Of a DNA stretch of 35,259 nucleotides, positions 7,872 through 16,549 are shown one piece after another. The position numbers and the translations under genes were made by a program. This DNA is from Candidatus Sumerlaeota bacterium (GTDB taxonomy: Bacteria; Bacillota; SLNR01). Under the pieces are notes generated by a model. It was given only the letters and a program-made list of their open reading frames with translations, ran no database searches and was not told where the DNA came from. Every line of letters begins with the position of its first letter. The first letter of the stretch is position 1. The DNA is taken from contig SLNR01000030.1 in the NCBI GenBank assembly GCA_007132905.1, positions 1 to 35,259 on the forward strand. Direction: 5' to 3'.

Positions 7872-9053
7872 GTGAAGATCACACCGGACATTGACGAAAA
7901 AGAAGCAAGGCAGCTTTTAGAGGAAATGATCGGCATCAATTCGGTGAATCCTGATCTTGCACCAGGCGGCGAAGGCGAAAAAGCGCTGGCTGAATACATG
8001 AAGGAAAAATTTGAATCCATAGGGATCGCTGCGGAAGTAGTTTCACTCGGGGGCAGCCGGGCCAATGTGGTGGCCCGTCTTTTAGGAAAACAGGAAGGGA
8101 AAACCCTTATGTTAAACGGCCATTTGGATACAGTCGGACTAGAGGGGATGGAGGGAGACCCTCTTAAAGCAAAGATGGAGGGAGATCGGGTTTATGGACG
8201 TGGAGCCGGGGATATGAAAGCGGGTCTGGCGGCCATTTTTTTGGCCATGAAAGCTCTAAAAGAACAGAATCTTCCCCCTCAAGGAAAAGTCCTATTTACC
8301 GGGGTGGCCGATGAAGAGTATAAAAGCATTGGCACAGAAGATGCCGCCCGAAAATATGAAGCGGATGGCTGCATTATCACCGAACCGAGTCACGGGGACA
8401 TTGTGGTGGCGCACAAGGGATTTATCTGGATGGAGATTGATATCTACGGGAAAGCTGCTCACGGAAGCAATCCTCAAGAAGGCATCGATGCCATTGTAAA
8501 AGCGGGTAAATTTTTGACGGCCATGGAGGATTACGGTAAAAATACACTGACCCAAAGATCTCATCCTCTGCTTGGTTCTCCCAGCATCCATGCTTCGCTG
8601 ATTAAAGGCGGCAGGGAGTTAAGCACTTATCCCGACCACTGTTGTGTATCGCTGGAAATTCGCACCCTGCCCCAAGAGGAGCCAGAGAAATATCAACAAG
8701 AGATCCAGGATTTGATTGGCCGGATTCAAAAGGAAGATCCTGACTTTAAAGGCCGGGCGGCGATTACTTTTTCTCGCCCGCCGATGGAAGTGGACCCCTC
8801 TGAGCCGATTGTACAAAGCATGATTGCCGGGGCGAGAGAGGCCGGCCAAAAGGAGCCATCGCAGGTTGGCAAAAGCGGCTGGCTGGACTCGGCCATTCTG
8901 CAGGTAGCTGGTATTCCGACCGTCATTTACGGTCCGGCAGGGGCCGGTTATCACGGGGCGGTGGAATACACCGAGCTGAGCAGCATTGTCGAGGTAGCGA
9001 AAGGCCTTTATGTGGCGGCTCACGATTTTCTTGGAGGAGGTTCTAAGCGATGA
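7872..9053 (+). CDS. M20 family metallopeptidase (ArgE/DapE/CPG2-like)
   Basis: Zinc-dependent amidohydrolase or dipeptidase, 393 aa. All expected metal and catalytic positions of the family are seen: H84 and D86 in NGHLDTVG, bridging D114 in GRGAGDMKAG, catalytic E148 and metal ligand E149 in ADEEYKS, E171 in ITEPSHGD, and C-terminal H361 in GYHGAVEY. The lid/dimerisation domain lies between about 185 and 300. GTG 7872 is the start, with GGGGCGG upstream. No signal peptide, so cytoplasmic. The substrate cannot be told from sequence: acetylornithine, succinyl-diaminopimelate, N-acyl amino acids or dipeptides are all possible. The position after a peptide importer favours a peptide. Its stop overlaps the start of the next gene (ATGA). 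Confidence 0.88.
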   Translation: MKITPDIDEKEARQLLEEMIGINSVNPDLAPGGEGEKALAEYMKEKFESIGIAAEVVSLGGSRANVVARLLGKQEGKTLMLNGHLDTVGLEGMEGDPLKAKMEGDRVYGRGAGDMKAGLAAIFLAMKALKEQNLPPQGKVLFTGVADEEYKSIGTEDAARKYEADGCIITEPSHGDIVVAHKGFIWMEIDIYGKAAHGSNPQEGIDAIVKAGKFLTAMEDYGKNTLTQRSHPLLGSPSIHASLIKGGRELSTYPDHCCVSLEIRTLPQEEPEKYQQEIQDLIGRIQKEDPDFKGRAAITFSRPPMEVDPSEPIVQSMIAGAREAGQKEPSQVGKSGWLDSAILQVAGIPTVIYGPAGAGYHGAVEYTELSSIVEVAKGLYVAAHDFLGGGSKR

Positions 9054-10222
9054 AGAAGCAGTTTGCTTGGCTTATTTCTTGTCTTTTGATATTAGCCCTG
9101 CTATTAACAAGCTGTGCGGGTTTCGATAAGAAAGAGCAGGACCAAAATGAATTTTATAATCTGGGGGTTGACACAGAAAGGCTGCCTCTTCATGTAACCG
9201 AGGCATCTCTTTTTGATCTTTCTTACGGTGATCTTGAAAAAAGGATCGGGCTGGCCGGGAAAAATCTTGAGTCAAAGGATATGACTCAGCTGTCTATCCC
9301 GTTTTTGGCCCATCTTTCTTATGACACGAAAACCCTCTGGCCAAGTGAAAAAGCAAAGCCCCGGAATTTTTCACCACAGACATGGCTGGATGAAGCCAAA
9401 GACCCGGGGCTCGGGATAAAAAAACTCCATGAAAACAACATTACCGGGCAAGGGGTGCAGGTGGCGGTGCTGGGCAGCCCGACTCCCCTTTTGGACCATC
9501 AAGAGTTTCATGACAATTTCTTGTATTCTTACGTCAGATCAGATACTGAATATGATGAACTGCTTGGTTTTGAGGGAATGGTTGCTGCTTCGATTTTGGC
9601 AGGGAAACAATGCGGAGTGGCCAAAGAAGCCGTCGTACACTATTTTTCGGTTACTGATTCAGGACCCGGGTTTTCTTATTACTGTCAAGCGGTAAAAATG
9701 GTCTTAGAGTCCAATCAAGGGCTTCCCAAAGAAGAGCAAATCCGCCTGATTTCAATATCTGACGGTATTAGTGAAGAAGATGAAGGATGGCTTGATTGGG
9801 AACTTTGTCTAGAGAAGGCCAAAGAAGCAGAAGTGGATATCCTATATTTTAACAATGCGGCCCTAAATGGTTTTTTTTGGGGAGGATGTCCTCCTTATAA
9901 AGACAGAAATGACCCCAAAAACTATCGGCCCGCCGAGGTGCTGTCAGGAATCGTGATTGATAAGGATGCCGTGTTGGTCCCGGGGGATTATCGGACCACG
10001 GCTCTTCCCACCGGAGAAGATGTTTACATGTATTGGGGAGAGGGTGGCTTTGGATGGGCCATTCCCTATCTTTCGGGACTTTGTGCCCTCGGCTGGCAGG
10101 TAAATTCCGACTTGACTCTGCAGGAGATGTTGGAAATGATGAAGGAAACAGCTTATATTTCCGCTAACGGATGGAAAATTATCAACCCTCCTGCTTTCGT
10201 GGAGCAGGCAGCTTCGAAATAA
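9050..10222 (+). CDS. Lipoprotein with subtilase-like fold lacking the catalytic triad
   Basis: A 390-aa exported lipoprotein: charged start, hydrophobic core and lipobox LTSC with Cys22. The body resembles a subtilisin-type (S8) domain in order and spacing. GQGVQVAVLGSPTPLLDHQEF matches the first catalytic block (usually V-I-D-T-G followed by H-P-E-F), EGMVAASILAGKQCGVA matches the His block (H-G-T..VA..IAG), and GFGWAIPYLSGLCALG matches the Ser block (G-T-S-M-A-T-P..AG..AL). The catalytic positions read Gly142, Glu175 and Gly335, so Asp, His and Ser are all replaced. Proteolysis is therefore not expected; binding of peptide or wall material is one guess. It is translationally coupled to the M20 peptidase by a 4-nt overlap. 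The fold assignment is by eye and should be checked by structure-based search. Confidence 0.6.
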   Translation: MKKQFAWLISCLLILALLLTSCAGFDKKEQDQNEFYNLGVDTERLPLHVTEASLFDLSYGDLEKRIGLAGKNLESKDMTQLSIPFLAHLSYDTKTLWPSEKAKPRNFSPQTWLDEAKDPGLGIKKLHENNITGQGVQVAVLGSPTPLLDHQEFHDNFLYSYVRSDTEYDELLGFEGMVAASILAGKQCGVAKEAVVHYFSVTDSGPGFSYYCQAVKMVLESNQGLPKEEQIRLISISDGISEEDEGWLDWELCLEKAKEAEVDILYFNNAALNGFFWGGCPPYKDRNDPKNYRPAEVLSGIVIDKDAVLVPGDYRTTALPTGEDVYMYWGEGGFGWAIPYLSGLCALGWQVNSDLTLQEMLEMMKETAYISANGWKIINPPAFVEQAASK

Positions 10223-10252
10223 TAAAATAATTGCCCAAGACGGAAGGAGAAC

Positions 10253-10291
10253 ATGAAAAAGAAGAGAATGAGTAGGGAATTACTTTGCTGA
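10253..10291 (+). CDS. Possible 12-codon leader ORF
   Basis: ATG 10253 follows an excellent GGAAGGAG site and reads MKKKRMSRELLC to a TGA at 10289-10291 that abuts the AGGAGG of the thioredoxin-like gene. It may be a translational coupling device or a gene remnant. Nothing proves that it is translated for a purpose. Confidence 0.3.
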   Translation: MKKKRMSRELLC

Positions 10292-10300
10292 GGAGGAACG

Positions 10301-10831
10301 GTGGTGGATCCTGCAGATTTTTTTCATACCGGTTATAATTTTTTCAGTTATGTGGAAAAATTGGGGGATGACGGCTTAAAAATGTCTTCACGTTATGATA
10401 GATGGAATCTGCGTGAAGAGGACCGATCTTTTTTCGGGGGGATAAATCAACCTGTTCATATATTGGTTTTATCAGAAGCCTGGTGTCCTGACTGTGTGAA
10501 CAATGTGCCCATTATAGCCAAGTTGTCGGAAACCAATCCCGATATCAAAGTCATGGTTTTCCCCAGAGATGATTATCCAAAAATCATGGATTTATACGAA
10601 ACAGACAATAAGCGCATTATTCCTACGGTCATTTTTTTTGATCAGCATTTCAATGAAATAGGTCGGTGGATCGAACGGCCGGCTTCTGTTCAAAAGATTT
10701 TGGAAGAAGGAACGGAAGAGGAGAAAAAAGAAGTGAAAAAGAGGTACATGGAAGGTGCGTATATTGATGAAGTGGTGGGTGAGATAAAAGAAATTATTTC
10801 GAAAGGACTTGAAGATGCTGCAGAGCAGTAG
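10301..10831 (+). CDS. Thioredoxin-like protein with CPDC motif
   Basis: A 176-aa protein with a thioredoxin fold. VHILVLSEAWCPDCVNNVP contains the redox-type CPDC (Cys62 and Cys65), followed by IKVMVFPRDD and the cis-proline region RIIPTVIFFD, then a charged, helical C-terminus rich in Glu and Lys. This arrangement resembles the bacillithiol-associated or 'thioredoxin_9' type proteins rather than classical TrxA. There is no signal peptide, so it is cytoplasmic. AGGAGG at 10291-10296 lies 4 nt before GTG 10301 and 7 nt before GTG 10304; the second is perhaps the true start. Partner unknown. It sits last in the peptidase block. Confidence 0.75.
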   Translation: MVDPADFFHTGYNFFSYVEKLGDDGLKMSSRYDRWNLREEDRSFFGGINQPVHILVLSEAWCPDCVNNVPIIAKLSETNPDIKVMVFPRDDYPKIMDLYETDNKRIIPTVIFFDQHFNEIGRWIERPASVQKILEEGTEEEKKEVKKRYMEGAYIDEVVGEIKEIISKGLEDAAEQ

Positions 10832-10959
10832 GTAAAGAAAGTTGTGTTTTTTGAATCAGTGACAAAGGAAAAATGAAAAAAGCAGGAATAACTTTTTCTG
10901 TATAGAAAAAAGATTGTGTTTCGATACAACAAAAAGACATTTTCGTTGATAGGGTAAGA

Positions 10960-11226
10960 AACAGCAGAGATAGGGATGTAGTCCTTTGGTGGATCGTCAA
11001 AGAGAGCCGGGTTTGCTGAAAACCGGTACGATTGCCACAGCGGCCGTCGCCCTTGAGCTGCCGGCTGAAAAAAAGTAGGCTGGGTCGGGTGGGCCTTCGT
11101 TATCAGGCCTGGGTACGGGAAGCAGGATCTCTGTACCCGCTGAGTTTGCAGCTGCGAAGCTGCAATGAAATAGGGTGGTAACGCGATGAAAACCTTCGCC
11201 CCTTAAAGGAGCGGAGGTTTTTTATT
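10960..11226 (+). ncRNA. T-box leader with apparent valine specifier (GTC), upstream of ilvB
   Basis: tRNA-sensing transcription attenuator. The stem I base pairs AGCAG (10963-10967) and AGGG (10972-10975) with CCCT and CTGC. The apical part has the AGAGAGCCGGG...AACCGG element. The T-box sequence AGGGTGGTAACGCG occupies 11172-11185; the consensus has C where the second A is. A terminator hairpin (AACCTTCGC/GCGGAGGTT plus T-run, about 11191-11226) follows. Aligning without gaps to the second T-box downstream puts GTC (11046-11048, Val) at the specifier position, ahead of GCCCTTGAGCTGC. The UGGU in the antiterminator suits a tRNA ending ACCA, as tRNA-Val does. The 5' end is approximate and I could not find a convincing promoter in 10832-10960. 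Confidence 0.85.
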
Positions 11227-11246
11227 TATTCTCAGGAGGTGTAGGG

Positions 11247-12917
11247 ATGACGATTTCTGGAGCACAAGCGGTGCTTAAGTGTCTTGAAAAGGAAGAAGTT
11301 GAAGTTGTTTTTGGTTTTCCGGGAGGAGCCGTGCTCCCGCTGTACGATGCATTGTATGATTCTTCTCTTCGTCATATACTGACAAAGCATGAGCAGGGAG
11401 CGGTTCATGCGGCGGATGGTTATGCCCGGGTAACCGGCAAAACAGGGGTATGCTTCGCCACTTCGGGACCGGGAGCCACCAATTTAGTTACAGGGATTGC
11501 CAATGCTTATATGGATTCGGTTCCTTTAGTGCTAGTAACAGGTCAGGTTCCGACCGGTTTTATCGGGACCGATGCTTTTCAGGAAGTAGATATGACGGGG
11601 ATTACTGCCCCCATCACCAAACACAATTATCTAGTGAAAAAGGCCAAAGACATCCCCAGAATTATGAAAGAGGCTTTTTACATCGCCCGGACGGGGAGGC
11701 CGGGTCCCGTATTGGTCGATATACCTGTAGATGTGAGTTCTCAGAAAATGAATTATGCCTACCCGAAAGAAATTGATCTTCCAGGATACAGACCGACAAA
11801 AAAAGGCCATCTTCTTCAGATCGAACGGGTGGTTGAGGCAGTAAAAGAGGCGGCCAGACCGGTGATCGTGGCCGGAGGAGGTGTTATTTCCGCCAATGCT
11901 TCCGATCTCTTGTTGACTTTTGCAAGGACGCAGAACATGCCCATTGCCAATACCATGATGGGGCTAGGAAGTGTACCGGCGGATCATCCCCTGTTTTTGG
12001 GGATGCTCGGTCTCCATGGAAGGCCGGCGGCCAATTACGCTGTTTCAGAGTCGGATCTTCTTATCGCCGTCGGGGTTCGTTTTGGAGATCGAGTGATCAG
12101 GAAGGTGCAGGGTTTTGCTCCTAAAGCGAAAATAGTTCACATGGATGTGGATCCGGCTGAAATCGGTAAAAATGTCCATGTCGATGTCCCGGTGGTGGGC
12201 GATGTGGGGTGTATTCTATCGGATTTAAATGAAAGGATTCCTATAGAGGCGGATACCAGAGAGTGGATTGAGATGGTAAGCGTGTGGAAACAGGAACAAA
12301 AAACAAAGGCGGCAGACAAGCCAATGCATCCCAACAGGATCTTGGCTGAATTGGCTTCTGTGGTGGACAGCGACTGTATCATTACAACCGATGTAGGACA
12401 GCATCAGATGTGGACGGCCCAGCATTATCCTTTTCAAAAGCCAAGAACCTTGGTCTCTTCCGGAGGGCTCGGGGCCATGGGATTTGGCCTCCCGGCGGCT
12501 ATTGGAGCGCAGATAGGCAGTCCGGATAAAACCGTCGTCAATATTTCCGGAGACGGAAGTTTCCAAATGAATCTACAAGAATTAGCAACCGCCTTAGAGT
12601 ACGATTTGCCTATCAAAGTATTGATCATGAACAATCGGTGCCTGGGCATGGTCCGTCAGCTCCAGGAGTTTAAGTGCTCGGGCCGCTACAGCCAGGTTAT
12701 GACAAAAAAGGTGCCTGACTTTGCGGCCATTGCGCAAGCTTACGGGGCGCTTGGGATGAGGGTAAAAGATCCCGACCAGATTCGACCTGCGATAGAAGAA
12801 GCCATTTCCCATCCGGGGCTTTCAGTTATTGACTGTTGTATTGACACAAGTGAAAATGTGCTTCCCATGGTTCCGGATGGGGCTGCTTTATATGAAATGA
12901 TACAAGAAGGAGGGTGA
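11247..12917 (+). CDS. ilvB: Acetolactate synthase large subunit, copy 1 (Leu at the 2-ketobutyrate selectivity position)
   Basis: Thiamine-diphosphate enzyme that condenses two pyruvates to 2-acetolactate, the first common step to valine and leucine (556 aa, usual length). It has the N-terminal pyrimidine-binding domain with the activating Glu in KHEQGAVHAADG, a central FAD-binding domain (about 190-340), and the C-terminal pyrophosphate domain with GDGSFQMN..LATALEYDLPIKVLIMNN. The segment MVRQLQEF carries Leu472 where most anabolic enzymes have Trp (E. coli AHAS II Trp464, Arabidopsis Trp574). Changing that Trp lowers preference for 2-ketobutyrate and gives herbicide insensitivity in well-studied enzymes. 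AGGAGGTG precedes ATG 11247. Controlled by the Val-type T-box directly upstream; followed by ilvN. Confidence 0.95.
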   Translation: MTISGAQAVLKCLEKEEVEVVFGFPGGAVLPLYDALYDSSLRHILTKHEQGAVHAADGYARVTGKTGVCFATSGPGATNLVTGIANAYMDSVPLVLVTGQVPTGFIGTDAFQEVDMTGITAPITKHNYLVKKAKDIPRIMKEAFYIARTGRPGPVLVDIPVDVSSQKMNYAYPKEIDLPGYRPTKKGHLLQIERVVEAVKEAARPVIVAGGGVISANASDLLLTFARTQNMPIANTMMGLGSVPADHPLFLGMLGLHGRPAANYAVSESDLLIAVGVRFGDRVIRKVQGFAPKAKIVHMDVDPAEIGKNVHVDVPVVGDVGCILSDLNERIPIEADTREWIEMVSVWKQEQKTKAADKPMHPNRILAELASVVDSDCIITTDVGQHQMWTAQHYPFQKPRTLVSSGGLGAMGFGLPAAIGAQIGSPDKTVVNISGDGSFQMNLQELATALEYDLPIKVLIMNNRCLGMVRQLQEFKCSGRYSQVMTKKVPDFAAIAQAYGALGMRVKDPDQIRPAIEEAISHPGLSVIDCCIDTSENVLPMVPDGAALYEMIQEGG

Positions 12918-12921
12918 GAAC

Positions 12922-13437
12922 ATGCAGCATACACTGTCGGTATTGGTGATTAATAATCCAGGGGTGTTAAACCGGGTGAGCGGTCTTTTCAGTAGGCGGG
13001 GATTTAACATTGACAGTATTTCCGTAGGAGCTTCTGAGCATCCTCAGATGTCAAGAATGACCATTGTCGTTCGGGGAGACAAGACAATATTGGAACAGGT
13101 AACCAAGCAGCTGCATAAGTTGGTGGAAGTGGTAAAAATCAGTGATATCACGAAAGAGAATTATGTGGATCGAGAGTTGGTGTTGATCAAAGTCCAGGCG
13201 GATCCATCCGTAAGAGGAGAAATTATGCAGTTAACGGATATTTTCCGGGCAAAAGTCGTTGATGTGGCCCCAAAGACTTTGATCATCGAGGTGACCGGGG
13301 ATACCGGAAAAACAGAAGCCATTATCCAGTCACTGAAAAAATTTGGCGTCAGGGAACTTGTGCGGACCGGAAAAGTAGCCATGCTTAGAGGCTCACGGTT
13401 TGACCGCGGTTTAAAGGAGGTAGACGAAATTGGCTAA
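12922..13437 (+). CDS. ilvN: Acetolactate synthase small (regulatory) subunit
   Basis: Regulatory partner of IlvB, 171 aa. An N-terminal ACT domain (about 1-78, beginning [21 protein letters not shown] with the GVLNRV ligand-site motif) binds valine in characterised homologues. The C-terminal ALS_ss_C domain (about 83-158) includes [10 protein letters not shown] and the conserved EVTGD. AAGGAGGGTG lies just before ATG 12922. It is the only small-subunit gene in the window, so it may serve both IlvB copies. Its end overlaps ilvC by 8 nt. Confidence 0.95.
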   Translation: MQHTLSVLVINNPGVLNRVSGLFSRRGFNIDSISVGASEHPQMSRMTIVVRGDKTILEQVTKQLHKLVEVVKISDITKENYVDRELVLIKVQADPSVRGEIMQLTDIFRAKVVDVAPKTLIIEVTGDTGKTEAIIQSLKKFGVRELVRTGKVAMLRGSRFDRGLKEVDEIG

Positions 13438-14422
13438 AATGTATTACGAGGACGATGGCAACCTAGATAGGCTGAAAGGAAAAAAGATCGCTGTGTTAGG
13501 TTACGGAAGCCAGGGGCACGCCCATGCTTTAAACCTTCATGAAAGTGGTCTTGATGTAGTAGTGGGGCTTTATGAAGGAAGCCGCTCATGGGAGAAAGTA
13601 AAACAGGACGACTTGGAGGTTTATTCGGTGAAAGAAGCTTCCAAACAGGCAGATGTGATCATGTTTTTGATCCCGGATCATGTACAGGCAAAAACTTATC
13701 AACACGAGGTGCTGCCGCATTTAGAGGAAGGGAACGCACTGGCTTTTGCTCATGGTTTTAATGTTCATTTTCGCCAGATTGTGCCTCCTGAGTATGTCGA
13801 TGTTTTCATGGTGGCGCCAAAAGGCCCCGGCCATCTGGTACGAAGAATGTATGAGCAGGGGGTGGGGGTCCCCGGATTATTGGCAGTCCATCAGGATTAT
13901 ACCGGGCGGGCCAAGGATATTGGTCTGGCTTACGCCAAAGGGATCGGTTGTACCAAAGCAGGTTTGATGGCGACGACTTTCCAGGAAGAGACAGAAACGG
14001 ACCTGTTTGGCGAACAAGCTGTATTATGCGGAGGGGTGACCGAGCTGATTAAAGCTGGTTATGACACCCTTGTGGAAGCCGGCTATCAACCGGAAGCTGC
14101 CTACTTTGAATGCCTGCATGAAATGAAACTGATTGTTGATTTGATTTATGAGGGCGGCTTGACTGGCATGCGCTATTCAGTGAGCGATACGGCCAAGTAC
14201 GGCGATTTTAAAGTAGGAAAGAGAATTATCAATAAGCAGACTCGACAGGAAATGAAAAAGGTGTTGGAAGAGATCCAATCGGGCGAATTTGCCAGAGAGT
14301 GGATTTTGGAAAACCAAACCAACCGTCCTGTATATAACGCACTGCAGGAGCAAGAAAAAAATCATTCCATTGAAGAAGTGGGAGAAAAGCTTCGCCGCAT
14401 GATGCCCTGGCTAAAAAAATAA
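13430..14422 (+). CDS. ilvC: Ketol-acid reductoisomerase, class I
   Basis: Isomerises and reduces acetolactate or acetohydroxybutyrate to the dihydroxy acid, using Mg2+ and NAD(P)H; 330 aa, class I size. The start is TTG 13430, with AAAGGAGG 9 nt upstream; the first ATG (13439) is too far from any ribosome site. N-terminal Rossmann motif [13 protein letters not shown]; the following loop reads [11 protein letters not shown], where many homologues have GLREGSKS. The catalytic knotted domain has the metal-binding [19 protein letters not shown] and later [16 protein letters not shown]. It overlaps ilvN, indicating translational coupling. Confidence 0.96.
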   Translation: MAKMYYEDDGNLDRLKGKKIAVLGYGSQGHAHALNLHESGLDVVVGLYEGSRSWEKVKQDDLEVYSVKEASKQADVIMFLIPDHVQAKTYQHEVLPHLEEGNALAFAHGFNVHFRQIVPPEYVDVFMVAPKGPGHLVRRMYEQGVGVPGLLAVHQDYTGRAKDIGLAYAKGIGCTKAGLMATTFQEETETDLFGEQAVLCGGVTELIKAGYDTLVEAGYQPEAAYFECLHEMKLIVDLIYEGGLTGMRYSVSDTAKYGDFKVGKRIINKQTRQEMKKVLEEIQSGEFAREWILENQTNRPVYNALQEQEKNHSIEEVGEKLRRMMPWLKK

Positions 14423-14428
14423 GCAGAA

Positions 14429-14472
14429 GCCGGCATGGATGTTTTTGCCGGCAGAGAAAACTTCGCGTTTTC
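14429..14472 (+). other. Two adjacent small hairpins between ilvC and ilvD
   Basis: GCCGGC (14429-14434) can pair with GCCGGC (14447-14452), and GAAAAC (14456-14461) with GTTTTC (14467-14472). Neither has a full T-run, so they are not clear terminators; they may influence mRNA processing or expression of ilvD. Confidence 0.35.
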
Positions 14473-14494
14473 AAATGTGGAAAGGGTGATATAG

Positions 14495-16171
14495 ATGCGC
14501 AGCGATCAAATGAAAAAAGGGGTGGGAAAAGGGCCGCATCGATCTTTGTGGAAGGCCCTGGGCGTGACGGATAAAGAGCTTGACCAGCCAATTGTCGGGG
14601 TGGTTCACGCCAAGAGCGAGATCGTGCCGGGTCATATGCATTTGGATACGGTGACAGAAGCTGTCAAAGCCGGCATTCGCATGGAAGGAGGAACTCCGGC
14701 CGCCTTTCCCACTATCGGCGTTTGTGACGGAATTGCCATGAACCATAAAGGCATGAAATATTCCCTGGCGAGCCGGGAATTGATTGCCGATTCAATCGAA
14801 GTCATGGCCGAGGCCCATCCTTTCGATGCGTTGGTGATGGTGACCAACTGTGATAAAATAGTGCCCGGAATGCTGATGGCGGCCGCACGCCTCAATATAC
14901 CCACACTGGTAATCAGCGGCGGTCCCATGATGACGGGCCGTTTCCGGGGAAAAGATATCGATTTAAGCACCATGTTTGAGTATGTGGGGGCTGTATCTTC
15001 CGGGAAGATGTCGGAGGAAGATTTAAAAGAGGCAGAAGAAGGGGCCTGTCCGGGCTGCGGTTCCTGTGCGGGGATGTTTACGGCCAATTCCATGAACTGC
15101 TTGACCGAAGCGTTGGGGATGAGTCTGCCCGGAAATGGGACGATACCGGCTGTGCAGGCAGCCAGAATCCGCCTGGCAAAAGAAGCGGGAATGAAGGTGA
15201 TGGAGGCGTTTCGTGAAAATCTTTGCCCCAGGGATGTGATGACTGAAGAAGCCTTCATGAATGCTTTGACGGTGGATATGGCTCTTGGATGTTCGACCAA
15301 TACGGTCCTTCATCTCCCGGCGATTGCCAATGAGGTTGGAATTTCGATGGATTTGGATAAGATCAATGACATCAGCGATCGCACCCCTCAACTATGCAAA
15401 TTGAGTCCGGCGGGGCATCACCGTATTCAAGATCTGCATGAGGCAGGCGGGATACAGGCGGTGATGAAAGAATTAGGCAAAAAAGGTCTTTTGTATGAAG
15501 ATTCCCTTACTGTGTCGGGACAAACGGTTAGGCAGCACATGCAAGCGGCAAAAGAAGTAGACCGGGATATCATTCGTTCCTTTGACGACCCTTACAATAC
15601 AACAGGGGGAATTGCCGTGCTGAGAGGAAACATTGCTCCGGATGGCGCGGTTGTAAAACAGGGAGCGGTTGCTGCTTCGATGCTTGTGCATTCCGGCCCG
15701 GCCCGGATTTTCTCTAGTGAGGAAGAAGTAACAGATGCGATCTTAGCAGGCAGGATAAAGCCAAAAGATGTTATAATTATCCGCTATGAAGGCCCGAAAG
15801 GAGGGCCCGGGATGCGCGAAATGCTGACTCCCACTTCGGCTTTGGCGGGTATGGGTTTAGACGAAAGTGTGGCCTTGATCACCGACGGTAGATTTTCAGG
15901 GGCGACGAGAGGCTCATCAATCGGTCATGTGTCCCCCGAAGCGATGGAAGGCGGGCCTATTGCATTTTTGCGTGAACATGATATAATAGACATCGATATT
16001 CCAAAGAGAAAGTTAGAGGCAGATCTATCCGCAGAAGAATTTGAGAAGAGAAAAGAGAAATGGCAGGCTCCCGAGCTTAAAATCAGCCATGGTTATCTGG
16101 GACGCTATGCTAGGTTAGTTACTTCGGCTAGTTCGGGAGCGGTGTTTAAAAACGACTTCGATAAAAAGTAG
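14495..16171 (+). CDS. ilvD: Dihydroxy-acid dehydratase
   Basis: Iron-sulfur dehydratase forming 2-ketoisovalerate and 2-keto-3-methylvalerate from the dihydroxy acids; 558 aa, normal. Cluster cysteines are visible at Cys119 ([10 protein letters not shown]) and within [17 protein letters not shown] (Cys185, 188, 191). Other family blocks are [33 protein letters not shown] and the C-terminal [16 protein letters not shown] 14495 has AAGGGTG upstream. It ends the first T-box-controlled gene group. The next gene is separated by a second T-box, not by an ordinary terminator. Confidence 0.96.
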   Translation: MRSDQMKKGVGKGPHRSLWKALGVTDKELDQPIVGVVHAKSEIVPGHMHLDTVTEAVKAGIRMEGGTPAAFPTIGVCDGIAMNHKGMKYSLASRELIADSIEVMAEAHPFDALVMVTNCDKIVPGMLMAAARLNIPTLVISGGPMMTGRFRGKDIDLSTMFEYVGAVSSGKMSEEDLKEAEEGACPGCGSCAGMFTANSMNCLTEALGMSLPGNGTIPAVQAARIRLAKEAGMKVMEAFRENLCPRDVMTEEAFMNALTVDMALGCSTNTVLHLPAIANEVGISMDLDKINDISDRTPQLCKLSPAGHHRIQDLHEAGGIQAVMKELGKKGLLYEDSLTVSGQTVRQHMQAAKEVDRDIIRSFDDPYNTTGGIAVLRGNIAPDGAVVKQGAVAASMLVHSGPARIFSSEEEVTDAILAGRIKPKDVIIIRYEGPKGGPGMREMLTPTSALAGMGLDESVALITDGRFSGATRGSSIGHVSPEAMEGGPIAFLREHDIIDIDIPKRKLEADLSAEEFEKRKEKWQAPELKISHGYLGRYARLVTSASSGAVFKNDFDKK

Positions 16172-16200
16172 GAACATACAGAAAATGAATAAGAAAAGTA

Positions 16201-16497
16201 ATGATGGGAAGAGTAAGTGCTGGAGGTACAGCATACAGAGAGCCGAGTAGCTGAGAGTCGGCGCTGGCAAACAGTATTGAAAATCGTCCCTGAACTGCAG
16301 GCTGAAAGAATCCCTGGGGATTTAAAGTAAGCCGTGCCGGAATTCTCAGGCAGCCGTTATCATGCCGGGGTATGCGGCTTGTCCAAGTACCTTGTGAGGC
16401 ATGCACCGAAAGGTGTATGTAAAATAGGGTGGTACCGCGATAGGAATATCCTCTCGCCCCTTGTTTAAAAAAGCATTGGGGGTGAGAGGTTTTTTTT
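16201..16497 (+). ncRNA. Internal T-box leader with apparent isoleucine specifier (ATC), upstream of second ilvB
   Basis: Second tRNA-dependent attenuator, between ilvD and the second ilvB. It has the stem I element AGAGAGCCGAG, the specifier region GAAAATCGTCCCTGAACTGC with ATC (16283-16285, Ile), a perfect T-box AGGGTGGTACCGCG (16426-16439), and a terminator CCTCTCGCCCC (16450-16460) pairing with GGGGGTGAGAGG (16478-16489) plus eight T. Only about 30 nt separate it from ilvD and I see no promoter there, so it probably acts on read-through transcripts from the upstream ilv genes or from a promoter inside ilvD. Confidence 0.88.
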
Positions 16498-16549
16498 ATG
16501 GAAGGCAGTGCTGAAAGAGGCATTTACATAAGAAGGAAAGTTGAGGTGC

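Noticed and set aside
14632-15300. 222-aa minus-strand ORF, the longest on that strand apart from the GNAT gene
   Set aside because: Lies wholly antisense to ilvD, whose product is unmistakable; the translation has no family features. Other minus-strand ORFs over ilv, met and sel genes are rejected for the same reason.
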